A stretch of 15,842 bases of DNA, from assembly GCF_000003605.2 (NCBI RefSeq), contig NW_003105132.1, positions 6,299 through 22,140 of the forward strand, in the 5' to 3' direction. Shown piece by piece: positions 8,078 to 15,842 of this stretch. Each line of letters opens with the position of its first letter. Position 1 is the stretch's first letter. The position numbers were made by a program, and so were the translations under genes. The notes under the pieces are model-generated. The model searched no databases, was not told where the DNA came from, and was given only the letters and a program-made list of their open reading frames with translations. The DNA comes from Saccoglossus kowalevskii (taxonomy: Eukaryota > Hemichordata > Enteropneusta > Harrimaniidae).

Positions 8078-8282
8078 CGTGTCGTCGCTAATGAGAAAGG
8101 AAGTAGGCACAGATAGGTCCGTAGATGAATATATTATAGCATAAATCTCATGGAGGGGCATATAAAATGTCGCATATTGTACGTATTGCGTAGGATAACA
8201 AACTAGTAGTGATATAGTGGTTCACCATAATATAGTTTTACTCATATATGAAATAATAAAGTAATTAACTATATGCAATAAA

Positions 8283-8319
8283 TTAGGGTTAGGGTAGGGT
8301 TAGGGTAGGGTTAGGTAGG
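8283..8319 (+). repeat. Interstitial telomere-like TTAGGG tract
   Basis: The tract reads TTAGGG TTAGGG TAGGG TTAGGG TAGGG TTAGG TAGG. That is three full animal telomere hexamers mixed with units missing one T or one G. It is flanked on both sides by ordinary AT-rich sequence, so it is interstitial rather than a chromosome end. Confidence 0.85.
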
Positions 8320-8548
8320 TATAAGGTATGTTTAACGAGGGCAGGGCTTATGGCTGCTCGTTGTTAAATAAACACTACCATATTATATTATAATTGTACC
8401 TTATATTGGTGCAATGAAACATGTTAGACATGTAATATATTATGAAAGCTGAGTAGGAACTAAAGAGAGAATAAAAGTAATAATGCAATGTGCATAAATA
8501 TTTACATTAGTGTTCTCTCAATGGCTAAAATAGGGTTCGATATACTAA

Positions 8549-8560
8549 TATATATATATA
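8549..8560. repeat. TA microsatellite
   Basis: A short run of alternating TA. Confidence 0.85.
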
Positions 8561-8638
8561 CTAAATATTCTACATTTAAGAGGTCACAGCTTTGATAATC
8601 GCAAAAACCCAAAATGCGATTATATAAATAACATATAT

Positions 8639-8730
8639 ACCGTATTTACTTTATTAGAAGCGCATCTCCAATAGTAGTACACCTACATCCAAATTCCTCT
8701 GACATGAATTACTAATAAAGCAAATACGGT
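8639..8730. mobile_element. Small foldback element, 19-bp inverted ends
   Basis: ACCGTATTTACTTTATTAG (8639-8657) and CTAATAAAGCAAATACGGT (8712-8730) are inverted copies with one mismatch, enclosing 54 bases. Ends of the form ACCGTATTT are typical of some dispersed MITE-like repeats in animals. I see no convincing target-site duplication, so it may be a MITE remnant or a simple hairpin. Confidence 0.55.
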
Positions 8731-8742
8731 GTGTAATAAAAA

Positions 8743-8759
8743 ATATATATATATATATA
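8743..8759. repeat. AT microsatellite
   Basis: A run of alternating AT immediately beyond the foldback at 8639-8730. Confidence 0.85.
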
Positions 8760-8950
8760 CGAAAAATGAAAAATACAAGCGATAAAATAAATAAGATTTA
8801 CTCAGGAAATTCAGGAATTCAGAAATCCCTAAAACGGCTTTAACGCAATATTCGGTCTGTGATCTTGGATATATTCTATGCTATGTCAATGAATAGGAGA
8901 AACAACAGATCGTCATTTTTTTTATTTGTTTATGTGATTTTATTTTAGAA

Positions 8951-9058
8951 CAGTGGCATGTCTGTGAACAAAAACGCCCCCAATGTCCATGAAAATAAAG
9001 TTTCAGTGCATACATCAATTGGTGCATTCGGCGTTTTTTGTTTACAGCGCCACCACAG
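8951..9058. repeat. Imperfect foldback with arms of about 28 bp
   Basis: CTGTGAACAAAAACGCC (8962-8978) pairs with GGCGTTTTTTGTTTACAG (9030-9047) apart from one base change and one extra T. Weaker pairing continues outward, CAGTGGCATGT against the complement of CGCCACCACAG. The minus-strand open frame over this segment (8881-9084) is probably incidental. The arrangement resembles a small decayed foldback transposon. Confidence 0.5.
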
Positions 9059-9059
9059 T

Positions 9060-10920
9060 TAGTTTTCCAGTATAAATTTCTCATTTGTTTTGGAGGTCAG
9101 AATATAAATGGCTGATCAATGAACGTGTTGTTTTAGTGTCCGTGAAAAGAAATAAGATAACCAGTCTTCTAATCATTCATGGAAAAGCTGAATGTCTAGA
9201 TAAATGGTTAAGGAAGCCAACAGTTACCAGTTAATTGAAGTGAGTAACATTCGGGGAGCACATCGTGAATTCCATGTGATATGACATGATCCCATCCTGT
9301 GTACATGTTCAATTAGCCCTAGGTACAGTCCTGTAATTTGACCTCCTTCCGCTGATCATTCGGCCTCTACGGTCGATTATCACAAATCACATTTGTCCCA
9401 AGTCGATTCGCGATTCGTCCCACAAGTTTATTCATCCTAAACTTGTTTCGTCCGCTTTATTAGGTTAGCCTGATATTAACTCGTCCAATACGAGCAACAA
9501 GATCCGAACAACAAACTGTGTCTAATCGTGGTCACGCACTCATCGTGCATACGACAGCACCCCGAAGACTGTACCCCAGTCGTTTATCGATCACATTTTG
9601 CAATACGTACATCATCAAATCAAGTTACTCTTATTTCAAGATTATACTAAATTTTTTCAATGTTCTGATTTTTTTTCTTTTTCTGGATAACGTGAAATAC
9701 AGAACATATTGTTGTAAGGACATGATTACCGACTGTATTTTATATGAATCAAGCATGATTGTCTTGTTATCAATATATAAAGGAAGTTACCCTGCACTAG
9801 GTCGTAAGGCTCACCACAGGGTGCCCAGGAAATATAATCAACTGTAAGCAGTCTCCATGAGCGGGGGCATTGGTTGGTATTTAATGTAAGAAATAGACCA
9901 GGGATGAAGGCTCCAGCAAGGCCATATTTTTTAAACTGGAAAAACAGACGAAAAGAATGAAAAATAAAATCTATATAAAGAATACATGCTTGAAGATTAT
10001 TAGTTGATCTTTCAAATTTCGCCGAAGCTTTACGTATATTTCACCGATATCTACAGAATAAATCAAGAAAACTACACAATTGATCCAATTTACTAACAAT
10101 GAACGGTTACCTCGAAAGCACGGCACAGTTGGAAGCATGGCTTGTTGAGAATTTCTCAAGAACCAATTAATGGAACCAATCAATGGTTCTTGACAACAAT
10201 ACATGTACACAAAGCATATACATGATTATTAGTTAACAGCTGATTGTCCACAGTGGCACATGTCACAATAAATGCCCTTATCCATTTACAATTATACTTG
10301 TATATAATCCCTCAGAATTCTGAACGGATGTGACGTCATACTGACAACTTCATATATAGCAGTTGTATCTACTAAGATGACGTAGTATGAGTGAGGAATA
10401 CTGGGAGATTATTTATTTATCATATATGACACAGTTCCCGAAGTGCAGCAAATTTCTAGTAGGAATTGTTGGATTTTTATTGAATAAATGATGGAATTAT
10501 TTGACTAACTAAACTAAATGAGGTCCAAGCTCAAATAATTTCCAAATTATGGATGTATCTTATACATATTTCCCATGTGCTATATCAACTGACAGTGACA
10601 AATGTGTGAATTACCAATTTACATAATGTTGCAGTGAATTTACATGGTCAATAAACAAATCTAAGCAGATCATGTATGTCACACGCAACGTAATAATACC
10701 GTAATTGATATAGTACAGGTGTGATGATTCAAATACCAAAATGGCAACAGTAACAAAAGACTTCCCTGGCGGCGATGATAAGATACGAACACGGAGCCAA
10801 CAGATGAGGTTTCAACTGGTACTGGTATTATTATACTCTGCAAACATCAAGTACAATAACGCGGTAAAACTCCACTACTCCAATAACTAGAAACTCCAAT
10901 ACAATTCAACGAGATCTCCG
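9060..10920. other. Stretch without a recognisable gene
   Basis: Open frames here (109 residues on + at 9518-9847, 79 on - at 9971-10210) resemble no family I know and have low-complexity, AT-driven composition. Two short perfect hairpins are visible: ACAAGTTTA/TAAACTTGT (9422-9430 and 9438-9446) and CAAGAACCA/TGGTTCTTG (10157-10165 and 10184-10192). An ATG at 10741 opens 48 codons (MATVTKDFPGGDDKIRTRSQ...), but the frame has no supporting context and overlaps the likely 5' leader of the minus-strand promoter. Confidence 0.45.
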
Positions 10921-11101
10921 ATCTGAACTCAGTGCTGAACAACTCCCCTATATATACCCACACTGTCTATAAATAGACCATTACATCAGCATACATACTG
11001 TAATGAGTCTGGAACTTACTACAAATTTCTAGAATGTTCCATTACCTATTCAACCAGTTTCTAAAAATTCCACCCAGACACAGTACGGTTCTAGAACATT
11101 C
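10921..11101 (-). promoter_or_regulatory. Heat-shock-type promoter: two heat shock elements, TATA box, initiator
   Basis: TTCTAGAACATTC (11089-11101) and TTCTAGAATGTTC (11027-11039) are both perfect three-unit heat shock elements (TTCnnGAAnnTTC), the binding form for trimeric HSF. The second extends upstream in 5-base register with GAA at 11012-11014 and two one-mismatch units. On the minus strand they are followed by TATATATA (10956-10949) and, 32 bases on, by TCAGAT (10926-10921), a good initiator. This order puts the elements about 105 and 165 bases upstream of the predicted start, as in hsp genes. A separate TATAAATAG reads on + at 10968-10976. No heat shock protein follows on the minus strand, so this could be the control region of an LTR or of a gene whose coding part is elsewhere. 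Confidence 0.5.
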
Positions 11102-11940
11102 TCAGTCACACGGAAGTGGTAAACAAGTCGTATGCGACAATGTAGATAACCAATGGTATGGTGATCAGGTAACCAATCCAATTAGGAACTGATCTTCTTC
11201 TCCAGATGGTAGTGGAGAGTAGGTTACCATGGGTACAGTGGTCAGGTACCCTGGCTGCACATGTTTGCAAATGTTGTCCATAACACTTAGTCACAGTTCA
11301 GGAGAAATACTGACAAAGCAATATTCTTATCGCACCCCTTCTCAAAATTCTAGCATTCCACGGTTGGGTCAATTTAAATTATCTAGTAATTCCGTTAGTA
11401 CCTTCCATGGTAATTCCAACTCGTATTCATCACGGCGTAAAATTAACACTTACAGTGTAGGTATTTGTTAACGGTTTTACAAGCTGTTATGGCCCGGTAA
11501 TGTTCTAGTATTCAAACGTTGAAATATGTGAAATGTACATACATTTGGTTATCAACGACATTAATAGTGTTGTAAATATCAACATTGTAATTGTTCACAG
11601 TGTACATGTGTTACCTAAAATCAGGATGACTCACAATACCAATGGTTAAGTCGACCCAGGCGGCTATTCGGGTTAATTCGGGAAAGTTCGGCTTCAACTT
11701 AAGAAATGTAAAAGCTCGCTGCTGGGGTGGTAACTTAGACGCCTGTGTATCGGGTGAACATTTGTATTCATTTAAAATTATTATGCTTTAAAATTGTCAT
11801 CAGGCTACGGCAAAAAACAACAGCGTTATAGAAAGTAGGTACAATTAACAAATCTTGGGTGCCATGATCAGTGTGGTCATACCGTACGGGTACCGGTGTC
11901 TCATGCGAAATATCTTCCGTACGCCAAACCTTACGTTTGA
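11102..11940. other. Stretch without a recognisable gene
   Basis: No frame matches a known protein. The + frame at 11229-11471 and the - frame at 11106-11294 overlap each other and lack family features. A minus-strand frame of 88 residues (11768-12034) has a less AT-biased, somewhat protein-like middle (DFKRKVWRTEDISHETPVPV), but I cannot place it. Confidence 0.4.
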
Positions 11941-11946
11941 AGTCTT

Positions 11947-11996
11947 TGCACATGCGCAGTGAAGTTCGTAAATTTTGAACGTGCGATTCACTTCCG
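11947..11996. promoter_or_regulatory. NRF1-like and ETS-like site pair
   Basis: TGCACATGCGCA (11947-11958) differs at one position from the palindromic NRF1 consensus YGCGCAYGCGCR. CACTTCCG (11989-11996), CGGAAGTG on the minus strand, is a strong ETS/GABP core. Such pairs are common in CpG-containing housekeeping promoters. The surroundings are locally richer in CpG, but no first exon is recognisable on either side. Confidence 0.3.
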
Positions 11997-12039
11997 TTTG
12001 GGTATAGTTTTAGATTGTCGTATATAGTATGCAATGTTC

Positions 12040-12800
12040 AATGAAAATAAAATAATCAGCTGGTAGTATAGTATCTGTGTTATATCTTATCGATTGAACC
12101 ATTGCAGTTATTTATATTTACCAATAGCTCGTACGTTAAAACGCAGTGTACTTCTGGGCGGAAAATGATAGCCCACCCACAATAATAGAGGGCACTGTGA
12201 CCCACCCGCATATCTCGTACAAATTACAATTATGTTATTGAAATTATCTGTTGTTGGAAGTCACTGGATTTTCTGAAATACTGATACAAAGGTACTCGTA
12301 AATTTGCAGAAACTACAAATACTGTGATGTCTTCATTTATAAACGAAATACAAAAACGAACACCTGTGTTTTGTGCGTATCTTGGCGAGTGTACAAAAGT
12401 TAGACGTGGAAGTTCAACATGATGCAAACACTAGATGTGTCATTTTCTCTAAAGGATTGACATTATTTTCCTCAACGTTGTACATACACAATGCCCAATA
12501 TTATGTGTATGTGCTGTTTAAATGTATTTGTTGTTGTTCAAAAATTGTGTGTGTGTTGAAATCTAAGGATTTTATTACATGCTTCCCAATAGCTACGTAC
12601 ACCACTATTGTTTTAGAAAACGCCCTCACACGGCTATGACTGCCAAGTAAAATCTGTGACGTAATATCGTCTGATTCTGTATTTTATAATTGTTTTTTTG
12701 TAAATATTGTATTATACTGTATTGATATTTGTTAGTGACTGCATGTTTACTTTATTGTGTAACTGAGGTGTTTTAAATGTTTTTAATAAATTGAAATTGA
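12040..12800. other. Stretch without a recognisable gene; possible 3' tail at its end
   Basis: Open frames at 12230-12427 (-) and 12373-12639 (+) do not resemble known proteins. From about 12660 the + strand is T-rich with repeated TGTATTATAC/TGTATTGATA wording and ends in AATAAA (12785-12790) followed by TTGAAATTGA. This is the look of a transcript end or of a non-LTR retrotransposon 3' tail. Confidence 0.35.
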
Positions 12801-12905
12801 CAAACATTAGTACAGATTTCGTACCCGCCTATATATGTCGGACTGGTTAATTCATTTTCAGTGACATCTATAATTTAGGCGTCATTTGTCAATCTTTCCC
12901 GACGT

Positions 12906-12926
12906 CTAAATTAGAGTCTAATTTAG
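12906..12926. repeat. Perfect 21-bp palindrome
   Basis: CTAAATTAGA and TCTAATTTAG are exact inverted copies around a single G. The right half overlaps the sequence shared with the RT-fragment tail at 5531-5562. Confidence 0.8.
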
Positions 12927-12947
12927 GTTTTCAGTAGTCATTGACGC
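12916..12947 (-). repeat. Inverted copy of the RT-fragment 3' sequence
   Basis: Read on the minus strand, this segment matches 5531-5562 (+) at 30 of 32 positions. Weaker similarity continues upstream for about 40 bases (CCACAATAAACC against CCACAAATAACACC). It suggests a second, mostly decayed copy of the same dispersed repeat in opposite orientation. Confidence 0.6.
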
Positions 12948-13026
12948 ATATTTGTGAGTATGGTGTTATTTGTGGCAAGCGTAGTGCACAGCCCAAGAAC
13001 GCGAGTGGTTGAAATTTCAAAATTGT

Positions 13027-13080
13027 CAAATTTTTACACTACTGAGAATGTACGTCACATATGTACAATGAATTGTGGGG
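13027..13080. repeat. Dispersed repeat copy 1
   Basis: The segment running from CAAATTTTTACACTACTGAG through CACATATGTACAATGAATTGTG matches 14737-14794 with scattered substitutions and a small gap. Both copies end in a run of G. Confidence 0.65.
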
Positions 13081-13379
13081 CTCATACCACTAATTAAAAT
13101 TCCATAGACGATATTGTTAGCATTTTGATAAATTTTGCAAAAAATCAAAGAAAGTTTAGAAAGAGCTCCCGTGTGCTGAGAGTATTGGAGACACGAAATT
13201 AATTCAAAATTTAAGATTTGCTTTTCAAATGAGAAGCTTGGCAAGCTCTGAGATGCACAAATTGAAAACAATGTGATTCAAAAAATACAAATACATACAA
13301 AAAAATACATTTGAATTTACGTCCATGGTTTTTAGTCTAATTCCAGAGCACCTCTGTGATGAATTCAATTTAAATCTGA

Positions 13380-14340
13380 TTTTTTTAGATACCAGAAATG
13401 GGCTAATAATAGATAATCAATATGCATGTTTATCAACATTAAACTAATCATGTCTGTGGGTTATTGCAATGACCCAAATGAATTATATACAAATTAAGCA
13501 ATTATTATGCATTGATTTAGGTCTGCATATTGTTGCAGGGCACCAAAAAATTATGAATTATTATGCAAATTTGGTAATTAATATGATCTGATTTTAACTC
13601 AAAGCTAAGCAGAAATGTGCATTGTGTTCCAGAGCATCAATGTATCAAGTTTCAATGAAATGGAATTAATTAGTACATGTAATGTCAGTGTAAAAGCAGA
13701 AAATTAGCTGATTATGCAAATTAGGTAATTAATATAATGCACTGATTTTCCTAGGACATCTATGTACCAAGATTCATTGAAATGGAATAATTAGTACCTA
13801 CGATATCAGTGTAAAATCCAAAAATTAACTAATTATGCAAATTAGTTTACTATGCACACATTATTACCCAAAATTAATCAAGTCTCTGAATTGTTCTAGA
13901 ACATCTGTGTATCAAGTTTCATTGAAAAGTAATGAAGTAATACATGTAGTACTTTAAATATCAAAAGCTGAAAATTGATTAATTATGCAAATTAGGTAAT
14001 TAATATTTCACGTATCTGTCTGTGCATTGTCCTATGTATCTATTTATGTTTCATTCAAATGTGATGCTTAGTACCCAAGATACATGAGTATTAGTCTGGA
14101 GCATCTATGTGACAAGTTTCATCAAAATCCAATGAATGGCTCTTTAGATATCTGTGAAAATGTCATGAAACAGCTAAAAATGAGCTAATTATCATGCAAA
14201 TTAGGTGATTAATATGCATGGTTTTCAACCAAAAACTAATCAAATCTGCGCATTAACCCAGAGCATCTATACACCAAGTTTCATTAAAAACCAGCGTACA
14301 GTTTTCGAGATATTAGTGGAATGGACAGACACACACATAC
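13380..14340. repeat. Degenerate tandem array, units of about 120-210 bp
   Basis: Two phrases alternate: a box like TTATGCAAATTAGGTAATTA (starting near 13561, 13712, 13833, 13983 and 14192) and a box like ATCAAGTTTCATTGAAAT (near 13646, 13768, 13913, 14113 and 14276). Each unit carries both, with a TCTATGT-type phrase before the second and a GATATCAGTGTAAAA-type phrase after it. The array closes with GACAGACACACACATACAGA (14325-14344). No frame is open across it. Confidence 0.75.
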
Positions 14341-14344
14341 AGAT

Positions 14345-15124
14345 AAGGTAACTGCACAGACTCAAAAAGTTACAAAGATCAAAATATTGTTTAAATTTGT
14401 GAAACCAAATGGATGTAACAGAATTCTCGCCAGAAAAAAAAAACGCATATTGGCCAGCTCAAACTCCTACAAAATGGATGTAAACATCCTTCAATATTCT
14501 TTGAAAAGCTACTTGTCTTGAAGTGTTTAATCAAGAGTTACCCAGATCCACAGGTCACAGATATTTGGCAATAAACAAAATGACCGGTACACAAAAGACT
14601 AATAGCTGACGTAATTGAATTACGCCCTTATACATCATGTTTCAAATAAACTGCTTATTAAACGAGTTGAACGCTGATAGGCAAATAGGTGGCATTTTAT
14701 CATGGTTCTGATTTTCACGCCAGCTTCCGCTGAATTCAAATTTCACACTGCTGAGCATGTACAGTACTGCACATATGTGCAATGCATTATGGGAGGGTGA
14801 CCATCCCACCTCACGTTTCCACCCTACTATGGCAGCTCAAGCCGATCAAATTCAAACTGTTAAAATGTCTGTTACTGCTCAGGTTTCAAATGCATCGTGA
14901 GGGGGAGGGGTAAAGTACAAGTCAAATTTGACATTAGAGTAAACAAAATCTAGGGCAGAAAAAGTCAACTGATTGCCAAATTATGGTGGACACAAAGCTA
15001 AATCACAAATGTTTAATGTACACTGTTTTGTAGTTGAATACTGTGGACATGTTGCTGATGAAAACATGTTTCAACCACTGACAAAAATAAAACCGGGTCA
15101 ACATATTGCCAACATTAGAATGAT
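14345..15124. other. Stretch without a recognisable gene
   Basis: Apart from the dispersed repeat at 14737-14794 nothing is recognisable. The open frame at 14321-14521 (+) begins inside the CA-rich tail of the repeat array and is not protein-like. Confidence 0.5.
14737..14794. repeat. Dispersed repeat copy 2
   Basis: This matches 13027-13080 (CAAATTTCACACTGCTGAGC through CACATATGTGCAATGCATTA). The two copies lie on either side of the 13.4-14.3 kb array, in the same orientation. Confidence 0.65.
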
Positions 15125-15842
15125 TTAAACTACGCACTGTCTGTGGCAATAAAACATGCGTAAAAAAAATACTTTACTTACTACGGTGACACCTAGATTG
15201 GCGCCTGATAAGTTTACGTTTTCAAACAAAGCATCTCTTTCAAATTTGTACAGGTTACAATTGAAGAGAAAGTGTTCTTCATCTTCAATTTCATTGGAGT
15301 CACAGACAGGGCATGTTCTATTTGAGATATCTATGTTGTGATATCGCCCAACTTCAATCTGAAGTATGTGGGCACTTATCCTCAGTTTAGTCATAGATGA
15401 TCTGTGGATGGGTTTTTAATAATTTCAAGGTATTTTTCAAGTGCAAAATCAGTTTTCAGCTGTCTGTAGGTACGAAGTTTATTTTTGTGATTAGTGCCTT
15501 TATTGTCATTATGCATTGTTTCTGTGCAGTGTTTCTCAAACATATCTTTTAGTTTTTTTGTAGCTAATGGGATAATACAGTTTTTTTCGCAAACATCACT
15601 AATTTCTAAAAGGTTCAGTAATTTTTTTATGCCTGTGGTCCAATTACTGACGTTTTCTTTGTCTAAATTGGTGCCAAGTTTGTAGGCCTCAGAGATCAGA
15701 GTGTTTTCATCCATATGTTTTATTTTCAGCGAGTAATTAATCATACGTTTGATGCTTGAGATGATAAGTGGATATCTTCCCAGTTCAAGTAAACATGCCA
15801 AGTTTGTGGCTTTACAGTTTACTTGTAGTAGGTACTTATGAT
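15125..15842 (-). pseudogene. C-terminal region of a non-LTR retrotransposon RT, frameshifted, running off the window
   Basis: The minus-strand frame is open from the window edge (HKYLLQVNCKATNLACLLEL, then GRYPL) through a Lys-rich helical region to FALEKYLEIIKNP, where it hits TGA at 15393-15391. The protein resumes in another frame as RSSMTKLRISAHILQIEVGR, YHNIDISNRT and then a zinc-knuckle-like CPVC...EDEEHFLFNC. In the second frame, counting from the ATG at 15394, Cys28, Cys31, His41 and Cys46 form C-x2-C-x9-H-x4-C. This order (GELGRYPL-like block, RLRISAH-like block, CCHC) is characteristic of the region after the RT domain in CR1/L2-related elements of marine invertebrates. The break at about 15394-15410 fits loss of one base. 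The stop is TAA at 15127-15125. The catalytic RT domain should lie beyond the right edge. Confidence 0.8.

Noticed and set aside
10741-10887. Short + ORF starting MATVTKDFPGGDDKIRT, and a TGGCGGCGATGATAAG stretch like a retroelement primer-binding site
   Set aside because: The ORF has no recognisable family or splice context. I could not find paired LTR borders or a matching target-site duplication, so neither a gene nor an LTR element is supported.
12080-12110. B-box-like GGTTCAATCG on the minus strand, possible tRNA gene
   Set aside because: No A box or acceptor-stem pairing is present at the right distance.
14321-14521. 66-residue + frame beginning MDRHTHTDK
   Set aside because: The start is the translation of the CA-rich tail of the repeat array; the rest is low complexity.
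1-15842. CRISPR array or prokaryotic defence system
   Set aside because: The tandem repeats have no unique spacers, and the window is clearly eukaryotic (introns, poly(A) signals, animal retroelements).

Overview
The window looks like nuclear DNA from an invertebrate animal. It is AT-rich, carries spliced exons with GT/AG borders, AATAAA signals, minisatellites, foldback elements and broken retroelements, and shows no bacterial operon structure. The strongest gene call is the 3' end of a mitochondrial-type aspartate aminotransferase (GOT2). A sea-urchin-style histone promoter grammar and the retroelement families would suit a marine invertebrate such as a hemichordate, echinoderm or amphioxus. 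That placement is inference.

Layout. Positions 474-1293 hold the last two GOT2 exons on the + strand, separated by an intron that is mostly a 30-bp minisatellite, followed by a 3' UTR with two poly(A) signals. Positions 1.65-4.64 kb are AT-rich, with no recognisable gene and one 20-bp-unit minisatellite at 3581-3824. At 4655-4972 lies a non-autonomous DNA transposon with 76-bp inverted arms and a target-site duplication. A non-LTR retrotransposon reverse-transcriptase tail and its hairpins follow at 5278-5612 (+).

Positions 5.67-7.31 kb on the minus strand are the most unusual part. A CCAAT/GATCC/TATAAATA/TCATTC promoter leads directly into an ORF with one in-frame stop that resembles the N-terminus of Penelope-like retroelement proteins. 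About 60 nt after that ORF ends there is a near-consensus histone mRNA 3' stem-loop with a purine-rich downstream element. Beyond it lies more Penelope-like coding sequence, broken and cut off just before the catalytic RT core, and then a second copy of the histone-type 3' end with the hairpin deleted.

Positions 7.36-8.08 kb hold diverged ~190-bp direct repeats. An interstitial TTAGGG-like tract, AT microsatellites and two small foldbacks follow (8.28-9.06 kb). From 9.06 to 15.1 kb I see no confident protein-coding gene. That stretch contains a minus-strand heat-shock-type promoter (two perfect heat shock elements, TATA and initiator, 10921-11101), an ETS/NRF1-like cluster near 11.95 kb, dispersed repeats, and a degenerate 120-210 bp repeat array (13.38-14.34 kb) carrying many ATGCAAAT octamers. 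The window ends in the C-terminal region of a second non-LTR retrotransposon RT (15125-15842, minus, frameshifted) that runs off the edge.

Only GOT2 looks like an intact host gene. The rest is mobile-element debris, simple or tandem repeats and possible regulatory modules.
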